Under the pieces are notes generated by a model, which saw only the letters and a list, made by a program, of their open reading frames with translations, was not told the DNA's origin and did not search any database. From Amycolatopsis mediterranei (lineage in GTDB: Bacteria > Actinomycetota > Actinomycetes > Mycobacteriales > Pseudonocardiaceae): DNA of 64,000 bases. Position numbers and translations under genes: made by a program. Positions 1-8,357 of the stretch are shown here, piece by piece (position 1 is the stretch's first letter; each line of letters opens with the position of its first letter). The DNA is taken from assembly GCF_026017845.1 (NCBI RefSeq), contig NZ_CP100416.1, positions 10,262,081 through 10,326,080 on the forward strand, in the 5' to 3' direction.

Positions 1-139
1 AGTTGCCGTCCTTGAGGTAGATGTTCGGCGGCGCATCGCTCAGCGTGCCCACGCGCAGCGTCGCGGAAGCGCTGTCCGAGCCGCCGCACGCGGTCAGCGT
101 GAGCGCGGCCGCCAGCACGGTGACGATCAGCTTCTTCAT
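1..139 (-). CDS. ABC transporter substrate-binding lipoprotein, N-terminal fragment
   Basis: Only the first 46 codons are inside the window; the gene continues past base 1. The product starts MKKLIVTVLAAALTLTACGG, a lipoprotein signal peptide with lipobox LTAC (Cys18), followed by a stretch almost identical to the mature N-terminus of the next gene (ATLRVGTLSDAPP, then IYL). It is therefore a family 3 (amino-acid type) periplasmic-binding-like lipoprotein that would deliver a small polar solute to an ABC importer. Its ATG lies one base after the stop of the upstream paralogue, so the two are cotranscribed tandem duplicates. Permease and ATPase genes are presumably outside the window. Confidence 0.85.
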   Translation of the reverse strand, partial: MKKLIVTVLAAALTLTACGGSDSASATLRVGTLSDAPPNIYLKDGN

Positions 140-140
140 G

Positions 141-959
141 TCACGCCCCCAGGTTCTTCACGGTCAGGCCGGGCCCGCCCTGCTGCAGTTCCTTCGACAG
201 CGGCGTGTTCTTGTAGAACTGCCCGTAGATGCGGGCGACCGTGCCATCCGCGACGGCCTTCGCGAGGCCGTCGTTCAGCTTGTTCAGCAGTTCGGTGTTC
301 TTCTTGGCCACCGCGAACGCCGACGGCGTGTCCTTGTCCTCGACCGTGTACCCGAGCTCGAGCGGGACGTTCGGGTTCTGGTCCAGGTACTTCTGCCCGA
401 TGTCCTGCGGCACGACCCAGCCGTCGAGGGTGCCGTTCTTCAGCTGCGCGAAGCCCGCGTTGTAGTCCGGGAAGCGGACGACCTGGGCGCCGGCGACCTT
501 GCCCGCGAACTCGTCCTGCACCGAACCCTGGACCACGCCGAGGCGCTTGCCGCCCAGCGCACCCGTGTCCTTCAGGTTCGCGCCCTTCGCCGTGACGACC
601 GTGGTGAAGCCGGTGTTGTAGCCGTTGGAGAAGGCGACCGTTTTCTTGCGGGCCTCGGTGCTGGAGATCGTCGAGCTGCCGATGTCGAACTTGCCGCCCG
701 CGACGCCGGCGAGCAGGCTGGAGAACTCGGTGCCGACGAACTCGACCTCGAAGCCTTCACGCTTGGCGATGTCGCGCAGCAACTCGTTGTCGTAGCCGGT
801 GAACCGCCCGTTCTCCAGGTAGATCGACGGCGGGGCGTCGCTCAGCGTCCCGACGCGCAGGGTGGCCGGCCCCGCGTCGGAGCCACCGCAGGCGGCGAGG
901 GTCAACGTCAGCGCGCCCGCGGTGACGGCCGCGGCGATTTTCGACAGCGTGGATCTCAT
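141..959 (-). CDS. Amino-acid-type ABC transporter substrate-binding lipoprotein
   Basis: This 272-residue protein begins with a lipoprotein signal peptide (MRSTLSKIAAAVTAGAL..., lipobox LAAC, Cys24), followed by an SBP family 3 domain: TLRVGTLSDAPPSIYLENG, GYDNELLRDIAKREG and a GGKFDIGSSTISSTEAR segment typical of glutamate/glutamine/cystine binders. The start at 959 is preferred over an in-frame start at 986 because GGAAG stands 7 bases upstream. It should capture an amino acid or similar solute outside the membrane for an ABC importer. It is the first gene of an operon whose next gene encodes a close paralogue. The ligand cannot be read from the sequence. Confidence 0.88.
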   Translation of the reverse strand: MRSTLSKIAAAVTAGALTLTLAACGGSDAGPATLRVGTLSDAPPSIYLENGRFTGYDNELLRDIAKREGFEVEFVGTEFSSLLAGVAGGKFDIGSSTISSTEARKKTVAFSNGYNTGFTTVVTAKGANLKDTGALGGKRLGVVQGSVQDEFAGKVAGAQVVRFPDYNAGFAQLKNGTLDGWVVPQDIGQKYLDQNPNVPLELGYTVEDKDTPSAFAVAKKNTELLNKLNDGLAKAVADGTVARIYGQFYKNTPLSKELQQGGPGLTVKNLGA

Positions 960-1110
960 CGCTTCTTCCAGAGGTCGGCGCCCCAAGGGCGCGAGGAAAG
1001 CACGTCAGGTCACTGGGTAGACGTCCTGACGCTCCGGGTTCGTGCGATCGAGATTAGGGATTTCGCCCGTTCGAGTGGATTCGTTCCAATCCGTGGACTC
1101 GTGCGTCAGC

Positions 1111-2538
1111 TCACAGGATCGGCTGCGGGACGTACCCCGTGGCCTCGGGGAACCGCTCGAGGACGTGGGTGACGCGCTCGGCCACCTGCGCGACCTGCCG
1201 CCCGGCCGTGCCGGTGAACGAAATCCGGTCGGCGAGGAGTTTGTCCAGCTCACCGCGGTCGAGCGGGATGCGGTCGTCGGCCGCGAACCGGTCGAGGAGG
1301 TCGTTCTCGGCGCGGCCTTCGCGCATCTCGAGCGCGACGGCGACCGCGTGCTCCTTGATCGCTTCGTGGGCCGTCTCACGCCCGACGCCGCCGCGGACCG
1401 ACGCCATGAGCACCTTCGTCGTGGTGAGGAAGGGCAGGTAGCGATCAAGCTCACGCTCGATCACCGCCGGGAAGGCGCCGAACTCGGCGAGCACGGTGAG
1501 GAACGTCTCCAGCAGGCCGTCGAGGGCGAAGAAACTGTCCGGCAGCGCGACCCGGCGGACGACCGAGTCGGAGACGTCGCCCTCGTTCCACTGGTCGCCG
1601 GCCAGCTCGCCGATCATCGACAGGTAGCCGCGCAGCACGACGGCCAGGCCGTTCACCCGCTCGCACGAGCGGGTGTTCATCTTGTGCGGCATGGCGGACG
1701 AGCCGACCTGGCCGGGCTTGAAGCCCTCGGTGACCAGCTCGTGCCCGGCCATCAGCCGGATCGTCTTGGCCAGGCTGGACGGCGCCGCGGCGAGCTGGAC
1801 CACAGTGGACAGCACGTCGAAGTCGAGCGAGCGCGGGTACACCTGGCCGACGCTGACGAACCGCCGGTTGAACCCGAGGTGCTGCATCACGCGATCCTCG
1901 AGCTGGTCCAAAGTGGACTCGTCGCCGAGCAGGTCGAGCATGTCCTGCGCGGTGCCGACCGGGCCCTTGATGCCGCGCAGCGGGTAGCGCTCGATGAGGT
2001 TGTCGAGCCGCTCGAAGGCGACCAGCAGCTCGTCGGCCGCCGTGGCGAACCGCTTGCCGAGGGTGGTGGCCTGCGCGGCGACGTTGTGCGAGCGCCCGGC
2101 CATGACGGTGTCGGCGTGCTCGACGGCGAGGGTGGCCAGCCGCGCCAGCACGGCGGCGACGCGGGTGCGCACGAGCTCGAGGGAGCGGAGCAGCTGCAGC
2201 TGCTCGACGTTCTCGGTGAGGTCGCGCGAGGTCATGCCCTTGTGGATGTGCTCGTGGCCGGCGAGGTCGCTGAACTCCTCGATCCGCGCCTTGACGTCGT
2301 GGCGGGTGACGCGCTCGCGGGCGGCGATCGACTCGAGGTCGACGTCGCCGACGACCCGCTCGTACGCCTCGACGACGCCATCCGGCACCTCGACGCCGAG
2401 GTCCCGCTGGGCCTTGAGGACGGCGAGCCAGAGCTGCCGTTCGAGGACCACCTTCTGCTCCGGGGACCAGAGCGAGACCAGGTCCGCCGAGGCGTAGCGG
2501 GCGGCGAGTACGTTCGGAATGCGGGGCTTGTCCGTCAC
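1111..2538 (-). CDS. purB: Adenylosuccinate lyase
   Basis: The 475-residue protein belongs to the fumarase/aspartase superfamily and has the PurB signature SSAMPHKMN near residue 280. It also has conserved HIHKGMTSRDLTEN and AGRSHNVAAQ segments that supply catalytic and substrate-binding His and Ser residues. PurB cleaves SAICAR and adenylosuccinate, releasing fumarate, in purine synthesis. The length matches actinobacterial PurB proteins. I chose the GTG at 2538 because the protein then begins MTDKPRIPNVLAARYAS, as the family does; the longer upstream frame is the shadow of dgoD. It lies 46 bases after dgoD on the same strand. purD and purA are elsewhere in the window, so the pathway genes are dispersed. 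Confidence 0.95.
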   Translation of the reverse strand: MTDKPRIPNVLAARYASADLVSLWSPEQKVVLERQLWLAVLKAQRDLGVEVPDGVVEAYERVVGDVDLESIAARERVTRHDVKARIEEFSDLAGHEHIHKGMTSRDLTENVEQLQLLRSLELVRTRVAAVLARLATLAVEHADTVMAGRSHNVAAQATTLGKRFATAADELLVAFERLDNLIERYPLRGIKGPVGTAQDMLDLLGDESTLDQLEDRVMQHLGFNRRFVSVGQVYPRSLDFDVLSTVVQLAAAPSSLAKTIRLMAGHELVTEGFKPGQVGSSAMPHKMNTRSCERVNGLAVVLRGYLSMIGELAGDQWNEGDVSDSVVRRVALPDSFFALDGLLETFLTVLAEFGAFPAVIERELDRYLPFLTTTKVLMASVRGGVGRETAHEAIKEHAVAVALEMREGRAENDLLDRFAADDRIPLDRGELDKLLADRISFTGTAGRQVAQVAERVTHVLERFPEATGYVPQPIL

Positions 2539-2584
2539 GCCCTCAACATACCTGCGCAGGTCAGCGCGATGACGGCCCGGGCTT

Positions 2585-3730
2585 TCACCATTCGGCGAAG
2601 CTGCCGTCGTCGTGCCGCCACACCGGTGAGCGCCAGGCGTGCCCGATCTCGTCCGCGCGGCGCACGGCCGCTTCGTCGACTTCGATGCCGAGGCCGGGCT
2701 TGAGCGGCCGGGCCGCGTAACCGTCCTGGAAGGCGAAGACCGACGGATCGACGAGGTATCCGTGCTCCCGGCCGTCGTGGTAGTGCATGCCCGCACTTTG
2801 TTCCTGGATCAGGAAGTTCGGCGTCGCGAAGGCCACCTGCAGCGACGCGGCCAGCGAAATCGGGCCGAGCGGGCAGTGCGGCGCCAGCGAAGCGCCGTAC
2901 ATCTCGGCCAGCGCGCCGATCCGCCGCAGCTCCGAGATGCCGCCGGCGTGCGACGGATCCGGCTGGACGACCGCGACACCGGCGTCGAGCACCGGCTTGA
3001 ACTCCCACCGCGAATAGAGCCGCTCGCCGACCGCGATCGGCACCGTGGACGCCTCGACGACCGCACGCAGCGCGTCGCCCTGGGTCTCCGGCAGCACCGG
3101 CTCCTCGACGAACATCGGCTGGACGTCCTCCAGCATCCGCACCAGCCGGCGCGCCATCGCGGGCGAGACGCGGCCGTGGAAGTCGATGGCGAGGTCGCGG
3201 TGCGGGCCGAGCGCCTCCCGAGCTTCCCAGGCGCGCGCCACCGCAGCGTCGGCCTCGGCCGGGGAGGCGATCGCCGCCAGCGGGCCGGCGACGTTCATCT
3301 TCACCGCGGTGAACCCGGCCTCGACCTGGGCGGCCACGGCTTCGCGGATACCGGCCGGGCGGTCGCCGCCGACCCAGCTGTAGACGCGGACGCGGTCGCG
3401 GACCGGGCCGCCGAGCAGCTCGTGCACCGGCGCGTTGCGGACCTTGCCCGCGATGTCCCACAGCGCGTGGTCGAACCCGGCCAGGGCGCTGGAGAGCACC
3501 GGGCCGCCGCGGTAGAACCCGCCGCGGCGCAGCACCTGCCAGTGGTCCTCGATGCGCAGCGGGTCCTGGCCGATCAGCAGCTCGGACAGTTCGTGCACGG
3601 CCGCGCGCACGGTCTCCGCGCGGCCCTCGACCACGGGCTCGCCCCAGCCGCTGATCCCTTCGTCGGTACTGACCTTGAGGAACAGCCAGCGCGGCGCGAC
3701 CAGGAACGTTTCGATGGCGGTGATCTTCAC
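2585..3730 (-). CDS. dgoD: D-galactonate dehydratase (enolase superfamily)
   Basis: The 381-residue protein aligns from end to end with E. coli DgoD as I recall it: MKITAIETFLVAPRW, GWGEPVVEGRA, RGGFYRGGPVLSSALAG, AYSWVGGDRP-like, DFHGRVS, EEPVLPE, GERLYSR, HAGGISE, APHCPLGP and a C-terminal WRHDDGSFAEW. The Asp, Glu and Glu of DFHGR, EEPV and GER fit the Mg ligands, and the His of APHCP the catalytic base. The enzyme dehydrates D-galactonate to 2-keto-3-deoxy-galactonate. It follows the SDR gene by 15 bases, and a lactonase and GntR regulator are encoded divergently. No KDGal kinase or aldolase is seen nearby. A related sugar acid could be the true substrate. Confidence 0.88.
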   Translation of the reverse strand: MKITAIETFLVAPRWLFLKVSTDEGISGWGEPVVEGRAETVRAAVHELSELLIGQDPLRIEDHWQVLRRGGFYRGGPVLSSALAGFDHALWDIAGKVRNAPVHELLGGPVRDRVRVYSWVGGDRPAGIREAVAAQVEAGFTAVKMNVAGPLAAIASPAEADAAVARAWEAREALGPHRDLAIDFHGRVSPAMARRLVRMLEDVQPMFVEEPVLPETQGDALRAVVEASTVPIAVGERLYSRWEFKPVLDAGVAVVQPDPSHAGGISELRRIGALAEMYGASLAPHCPLGPISLAASLQVAFATPNFLIQEQSAGMHYHDGREHGYLVDPSVFAFQDGYAARPLKPGLGIEVDEAAVRRADEIGHAWRSPVWRHDDGSFAEW

Positions 3731-3745
3731 CCGTGTGCCCCGTTT

Positions 3746-4423
3746 CTACGCGGAATCCTTGGCGGCGGACCAGCCGCCGTCGACCGTCAGTTCGGCCCCG
3801 GTGACGAACGACGCGGCGGCCGAGAGCAGGAACGCGATCACGTCCGCGACCTCCTCCGGCCGGCCGAGGCGACCCGCCGGCGTCGCCCGCGCGCTGCGTT
3901 CGCGATCCGCCGGCGGGATGTGCTTCCAGGCTTCGGTGAGCACCGGCCCCGGCAGCACGGAGTTGACCCGCACCTCGGGGCCGTACTCGACGGCCAGCTG
4001 CCGGGCGAGCGCGACGAGCGCGCCCTTGCTCGCGGCGTACGCGGGATGGCCCGGCAGGCCGAAGTGCGCGTGCACCGAGGAGACCAGCACGATGGCGCCA
4101 CGACGTTCCCGCAGCGACGGCAGGCACGCCTTCACGGCCAGGTAGGCGCCGGTCAGGTTGACGTCGAGCTGGCGCTGCCACTCGGCGCGGCCGATCTCGT
4201 GCAGCGGCCCGGTGCTGGGCACGTAGGCGTTGCTGACCAGCGCGTCCACCTCGCCGATGGCCGCCCAGGTCGCTTCGTCGCTCACCGAACCCCGGATCGG
4301 CGTGACGCCGGCGGGCAGTTCGGCGACGTCCACGCCCAGCACGCGGTAGCCGTCCGCCAGGAGCTTCCGCGCCGTCGCCGCCCCGATGCCGGACGCCGCT
4401 CCGGTCACCACCGCTGTCCGCAT
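3746..4423 (-). CDS. Short-chain dehydrogenase/reductase, probable sugar dehydrogenase
   Basis: This 225-residue classical SDR has the cofactor-binding TGAASGIG at residues 8-15, catalytic Ser in SSVHAHFG and the YAASK catalytic pair. Its C-terminus, FVTGAELTVDGGW, is the usual form. The NNAG motif is altered to VSNAY. It heads an operon with dgoD, and a lactonase is divergent. It is therefore a reasonable candidate for the first oxidation of an aldose (for example galactose to galactonolactone) with NAD(P), but the substrate is inferred from neighbours only. Confidence 0.85.
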   Translation of the reverse strand: MRTAVVTGAASGIGAATARKLLADGYRVLGVDVAELPAGVTPIRGSVSDEATWAAIGEVDALVSNAYVPSTGPLHEIGRAEWQRQLDVNLTGAYLAVKACLPSLRERRGAIVLVSSVHAHFGLPGHPAYAASKGALVALARQLAVEYGPEVRVNSVLPGPVLTEAWKHIPPADRERSARATPAGRLGRPEEVADVIAFLLSAAASFVTGAELTVDGGWSAAKDSA

Positions 4424-4514
4424 CGCCTCTCCCGTCCTCGGAGTTCTCTGCCGTGAGCATGGTCGTGGAACTCCTGCCGAGCATGCCGAGACGGAGCGGC
4501 CATCGTCAATAATA

Positions 4515-4531
4515 AAACCTAAATTAAGTTT
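4515..4531. promoter_or_regulatory. AT-rich palindrome between the SDR-dgoD operon and lactonase
   Basis: The 17-base sequence AAACCTAAATTAAGTTT is an inverted repeat with 8-base arms, a single mismatch and a central A. It sits in a strikingly AT-rich patch in an otherwise GC-rich 194-base divergent gap. Its location fits an operator that controls both transcripts, and the GntR/FCD regulator encoded at 5674-6378 is the obvious candidate ligand. Binding is inferred. Confidence 0.55.
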
Positions 4532-4617
4532 ATAGCCGAGGCCGCTGATTCGGGAGCTATCGCCGGAAGATCACGCGCCCTAGGCTTCGCTGGTCGAAAC
4601 GCTGTTGAGGAGCGCGC

Positions 4618-5622
4618 ATGGCTGAGCTGGTCTTCGTCGGGTGCTACACCGGCGATGCGGGGAACGGCACCGGGATCACGACGCTCTCGCGGTCGCCGTC
4701 CGGCTCGTTGCGCGAAGTGGCTTCGCTGCCGCTGGAGTCGCCGTCGTGGCTGACGCGCCACCCGTCGTTGCCGGTGCTGTACGCGGCCAACGAGCTGTCC
4801 ACCGGTGGCGTGACGGCGTTGGCCATCTCGCCGTCGGGCGAGCTGTCGGTGCTGGGCACGGCCGAGACGGGCGGTGCGCACCCGTGCCACCTGGCGGTGA
4901 CGCCGGACGGCCGGTTCCTGGTGTGCGCCAACTACACCGGCGGCAGTGTCGCGGTGTTTTCGCTGTCGCCGTCCGGTGCGCCGTCCGCCCGGACGGCCCT
5001 GGTCCAGCACCACGGCACCGGCCCGGTGTCCGACCGCCAGGAGGCGGCGCACGTCCACATGGCGGTCCCGTCGGCGGACGGGTCCGTCGTGAGCGCGGTC
5101 GACCTCGGCACGGACGAGATCCGCAGCTACACGCTGACGCCATCGGGTGCCCTCGAGCCGTTGGCGGTGTCTTCGCTGCCGCCGGGCACGGGGCCGCGCC
5201 AGCTGGTGCGCCGGCCGGGCACGGACCTGGCCTACGTCGTCGGCGAGCTGGCCGGGACGCTGGTGACCGTCCGCGAGAAGGCACCGGGCGCGTTCGAGGT
5301 GGTGTCCTCGACGCCGTCGACGCTTTCTTCCGTGACGCCCAACCTGGTGGCGCACCTGGAGCTGACCGACTCGCGCCTGTACGTGTCGAACCGCGGGCCG
5401 GACTGCGTCACGGAGTTCGCGCTGGACGAGGCGGCCGCGGTGGCGGACCAGCCGTGCGGCGCGAACCCGCGGCACTTCGCCTTGGTGGACGGCACTTGTT
5501 ACGTGGCGGCGCAGTCGGAGAACGCGATCACGGCGTTCACGCTGACCGCGTCCGGCGAGGCGGAGCTGCGGTACTACCCGACGGGGTCGCCGACGTTCGT
5601 GCTGCCGGTTTCGCTTTCTTGA
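4618..5622 (+). CDS. Lactonase, seven-bladed beta-propeller (YbhE/Pgl-like)
   Basis: The 334-residue protein shows repeated propeller-blade segments such as ELVFVGCYTG, HPSLPVLYAANEL, HPCHLAVTPDGRFLVCANY and HVHMAVPSADGSVV, typical of the lactonase family that includes E. coli YbhE. These enzymes open sugar lactones, either 6-phosphogluconolactone or a free aldonolactone. No signal peptide is visible, so it should be cytoplasmic. GAGGAG precedes the ATG by 6 bases. Its place opposite an SDR and DgoD suggests that it hydrolyses the lactone made by a sugar dehydrogenase, giving the acid that DgoD uses. An ordinary pentose-phosphate role is also possible. Confidence 0.83.
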   Translation: MAELVFVGCYTGDAGNGTGITTLSRSPSGSLREVASLPLESPSWLTRHPSLPVLYAANELSTGGVTALAISPSGELSVLGTAETGGAHPCHLAVTPDGRFLVCANYTGGSVAVFSLSPSGAPSARTALVQHHGTGPVSDRQEAAHVHMAVPSADGSVVSAVDLGTDEIRSYTLTPSGALEPLAVSSLPPGTGPRQLVRRPGTDLAYVVGELAGTLVTVREKAPGAFEVVSSTPSTLSSVTPNLVAHLELTDSRLYVSNRGPDCVTEFALDEAAAVADQPCGANPRHFALVDGTCYVAAQSENAITAFTLTASGEAELRYYPTGSPTFVLPVSLS

Positions 5623-5673
5623 CCCCGGATCGATAATGCCGTCATCACCTCCCCGGCTGAGAGGGCCCCTCCA

Positions 5674-6378
5674 TTGACCGAACACCGGCCACGCGGGCTG
5701 CACGGCCAGACCGTGGAGGCACTGGCCAGCCGGATCCTCTCCGACGAGTGGGGCGAGGGCACCGTCCTGGACCTGCCCGCGCTGCGCGAAGAGCTCGACA
5801 TCAGCCTGACCGCGCTGCGCGAAGCGCTGAAGGTGCTGGCCGCCAAGGGCATGATCGATGCCCGGCAGAAGCGGGGCACCTTCGTGCAGCCGCGCGAAAA
5901 GTGGAACATGCTCGACGCCGACGTCATGCGCTGGCAGACCGCGGCCGCCGATGATCCGGTGCTGCTCGACGAGCTCACCGAGGTGCGCGCGGTCGTCGAG
6001 CCCGCCGCCGCCCGGTTCGCCGCCGAGCGGGCGACCGAGGACGACCTCGAGGCGCTGCGGGAGGCGCTCGCCGACATGGCCGCCGCGGGGGATGATCCGG
6101 CGGCGAGCGTCCAGGCCGACCTCGCCTTCCACCGCCGGCTGATGGCCGCCACGCACAACAGCTTCCTGATGCGGATGGAACGGGTCATCGCGATCGGGCT
6201 GGCCGAGCGCGACAAGCTCGTGCACGGCTCCTCGGCCGCGGAGGACCCGGTGCCGAACCACCGGAAGGTGTTCGACGCGATCGTCGCGGGCGATCCGGCC
6301 GCGGCGGAGCAGGCGATGCTCGCCCTGGTCACGAAGGCCCGCGAAGACCTCGAGAAAGCTCAGCGCACGCGGTCTTGA
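5674..6378 (+). CDS. GntR-family transcriptional regulator, FCD subfamily
   Basis: The 234-residue protein has an N-terminal winged helix (about residues 10-72, with LPALREELDISLTALREALK and KRGTFVQPREKWNMLD) and a C-terminal all-helical FCD ligand domain. The FCD domain has the metal-binding pattern built from D..FHRRLMAATHN and N-HRKVFDAI. FadR/DgoR-type proteins with this layout usually repress sugar-acid operons and respond to the acid. The start is a TTG at 5674 with GAGAGG about 9 bases upstream. It lies 51 bases after the lactonase gene and probably forms one unit with it. The palindrome at 4515-4531 is a candidate target. Its 3' end overlaps the convergent TetR gene by 19 bases. Confidence 0.88.
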   Translation: MTEHRPRGLHGQTVEALASRILSDEWGEGTVLDLPALREELDISLTALREALKVLAAKGMIDARQKRGTFVQPREKWNMLDADVMRWQTAAADDPVLLDELTEVRAVVEPAAARFAAERATEDDLEALREALADMAAAGDDPAASVQADLAFHRRLMAATHNSFLMRMERVIAIGLAERDKLVHGSSAAEDPVPNHRKVFDAIVAGDPAAAEQAMLALVTKAREDLEKAQRTRS

Positions 6379-6974
6379 GCGGCGGGCTCCAGCGCCGCCT
6401 GGAGCATCCGGGCCGCCGCCGCGCGGGGCTCCGGGTCGACCGCGATCAGGGCGTTCACCACCGCGCCGTCGACCAGCGCGACCAGCCGCTCCAGCTCGGT
6501 TTCGGTGACCGGGGTGCCCGACCGGGCGAAGATCTCCGTCAGCAGCTCGTTGAGCTGGGCCGACAGCGTCCGCATCAGCGGCCGCAGGTACGGGCGGCGG
6601 CCGGTCGCGACCAGCCGCTCGTACCGCAGGAGAACGGCTTCGGCGTCGGCCGCCGGGTCACCGCTGCCCGGGCCGAGCAGCAGGTCCAGCACCAGGTCGA
6701 CGGTCGCCTGCACCCCGCGGTTGCGGGTCGCGAGCTCCTCGAGCCGGCGGCGGCCGGTCGCCAGCTCGGCGTTCGAGTGGTGCTCGACGGCCGCCGTGAC
6801 CAGGTCTTCCAGCGAGTCGAAGTAGTACGTCGTCGACGCGAGCGGCAGGCCCGCCCGCTCGGCCACCGCCCGGTGCCGGACGGCGTCGAACCCGCCCTCG
6901 ACGAGCAGTTTCGCGGCGGCCTCGACGAGCGCGGCGCGCCGTCGCTCCCCCTTGGGGGTGGTCGCAGCGGTCAT
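6360..6974 (-). CDS. TetR-family transcriptional regulator
   Basis: The 204-residue protein has a TetR helix-turn-helix in residues 9-60 (RRRAALVEAAAKLLVEGGFDAVRHRAVAERAGLPLASTTYYF) and a variable helical ligand domain. It overlaps the 3' end of the convergent GntR gene. The next gene downstream on the same strand starts far away, so its own target and ligand are unknown. It could act on its own promoter or on a distant gene. Confidence 0.88.
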   Translation of the reverse strand: MTAATTPKGERRRAALVEAAAKLLVEGGFDAVRHRAVAERAGLPLASTTYYFDSLEDLVTAAVEHHSNAELATGRRRLEELATRNRGVQATVDLVLDLLLGPGSGDPAADAEAVLLRYERLVATGRRPYLRPLMRTLSAQLNELLTEIFARSGTPVTETELERLVALVDGAVVNALIAVDPEPRAAAARMLQAALEPAAQDRVR

Positions 6975-7008
6975 GGCCGGTCATTCTGCCAACCGGGCCG
7001 ACCCGGGC

Positions 7009-7719
7009 TCAGAAGCGGGGCGCGAGATCGCGCGCGAACCGGTCCACCTGGCCCGCGTACGGCGCCGCCGATCCTGCGGAAGGCACGCTGACCAGCACCA
7101 GCACCCCACCGGACGCCGTCCCGATCCGGGCCGTGACCGTGCCGGCCGGCTGGGACTTGAAGACCTCCGGGACGCCCTTCGGGTACAGCGCCGCGGCGAC
7201 TTCGCCGCCCGGAACCGGGAACCCGGCGGACCGCGACACCGTCGAACAGGCGCCGCCCGGGACGGCCTGGTCGGCGAAGTGGCCGGGGAGCTCGCCAGCG
7301 AGGGCGATGGCGAGCTCCCCGTCCACCTGTTCGCACCCGGAGGCGCCTTCGGCCAATGGGCCGGTCTTCCCGTCCCCGGCACCCCCCTGCTGAGGTGACC
7401 GGGACGAGAAGTTCGGTGACTCCCCCCCGATTTCAGGACGCATCGGGCCGTCTCCGGGTTGCGTGGCGCCCGGCCTCCCTTGCGCGGGTACGGCGTGGTC
7501 CGCCGCGGTCATCGACTTCGAGCTGTCCCCGGACAGCTGGCCGGAGAGGCCGAACCCGGCGACGACCAGCGCGGCGGCACTCACCCCGGCGGTGATCCGG
7601 TTCCGCCGGCGCACGGTCTGGCGGCGGGATTCGCGGACGACGTCGTCCTGGCTGAACGACGGTTCGGGGGCGTCCCCGGGCGCGGCGGAGAACAGCGAGC
7701 GCAGCTCCTGCTCATCCAT
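7009..7719 (-). CDS. Single-pass membrane protein paired with SigE-type sigma factor (putative anti-sigma)
   Basis: The 236-residue protein has a charged N-terminal 41 residues (MDEQELRSLFSAAPGD..., RRQTVRRRNR). One membrane helix follows at about 42-60 (ITAGVSAAALVVAGFGLSG), then a low-complexity Ser/Gly/Pro linker and a C-terminal extracytoplasmic domain with two Cys residues. Its ATG overlaps the end of the sigma-factor gene by 8 bases, so translation is coupled. Such small sigma/membrane pairs are common in actinobacteria, and the partner often binds the sigma factor. I see no HXXXCXXC zinc anti-sigma motif, so the role is inferred from position. Confidence 0.72.
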   Translation of the reverse strand: MDEQELRSLFSAAPGDAPEPSFSQDDVVRESRRQTVRRRNRITAGVSAAALVVAGFGLSGQLSGDSSKSMTAADHAVPAQGRPGATQPGDGPMRPEIGGESPNFSSRSPQQGGAGDGKTGPLAEGASGCEQVDGELAIALAGELPGHFADQAVPGGACSTVSRSAGFPVPGGEVAAALYPKGVPEVFKSQPAGTVTARIGTASGGVLVLVSVPSAGSAAPYAGQVDRFARDLAPRF

Positions 7720-8221
7720 TGGTCTCCACCTCCCGTTCGAGGACCTGCCTCAGGTTCGCCAGCCCGCGAGCGGTCTGGCTCTTCACGTTGCCTTCGCTGC
7801 AGCCCAGCGCCGTCGCCGCGCCGGTCACGTCGAGTCCTTCGAAGAACCGCAAGACCAGCACCGCGCGCTGCTTGGGCGGCACTTCCTTCAGCGCCGCGAG
7901 CAGGTCCTCCCTGGTCGCGACGAGGTCGTCGAGGCCGGGCGTGTCGTCGGACGGCTCCGGCAGCGTCTCGGTCTGCCACTCGCGCCGCCACGGACGCCGC
8001 GATTCGTCGATCGACGCCCGGACGAGCGTCTTGCGGACGTACGCGTCGGTCGCCGCGCGATCCCTGATCTTCTTCCACCTCCGGTGCAGTGCGACGAACG
8101 CCGTCTGCGCGAGGTCGTCCGCCCGGTGCCAGTCGCCGCAGAGCATGTACGCGGTCCGGCGCACGGCGTCCCGCCTGGCGGCGAAGTACTCCGCGAACTC
8201 CTGCTCGTCGCGCTGGTCCAC
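7712..8221 (-). CDS. SigE-family RNA polymerase sigma factor (ECF type)
   Basis: The protein has about 169 residues with region 2 (EFAEYFAARRDAVRRTAYMLCGDWHRADDLAQTAF) and region 4 (PPKQRAVLVLRFFEGLDVTGAATALGCSEGNVKSQ). The CGDWHRADDL segment is characteristic of the actinobacterial SigE-like ECF group. I chose the GTG at 8221, which has GGAG 11 bases upstream and gives the usual length. In-frame GTGs at 8281 and 8332 are possible, but the latter would leave only 25 bases to the divergent ltaE gene. It is coupled to the membrane protein downstream, which may hold it inactive. Confidence 0.85.
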   Translation of the reverse strand: MDQRDEQEFAEYFAARRDAVRRTAYMLCGDWHRADDLAQTAFVALHRRWKKIRDRAATDAYVRKTLVRASIDESRRPWRREWQTETLPEPSDDTPGLDDLVATREDLLAALKEVPPKQRAVLVLRFFEGLDVTGAATALGCSEGNVKSQTARGLANLRQVLEREVETNG

Positions 8222-8357
8222 GCGCAGTCGTGCTCCGCTCTGTTGTCGTTCGCCCGGGAGGACGGAATCAGGGGCATCCACGGTTGCACGGACCGAGCGG
8301 GTTCGACCACCCGAGGGCTCATTGATCTCCACGACGTGGGTGTGATGTGATCGGTCC

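Noticed and set aside
1003..1031. Weak hairpin CGTCAGG...CCTGACG upstream of the substrate-binding protein gene
   Set aside because: Only seven pairs with a 15-base loop and no T tract, between two same-strand genes; not enough for a terminator or operator call.
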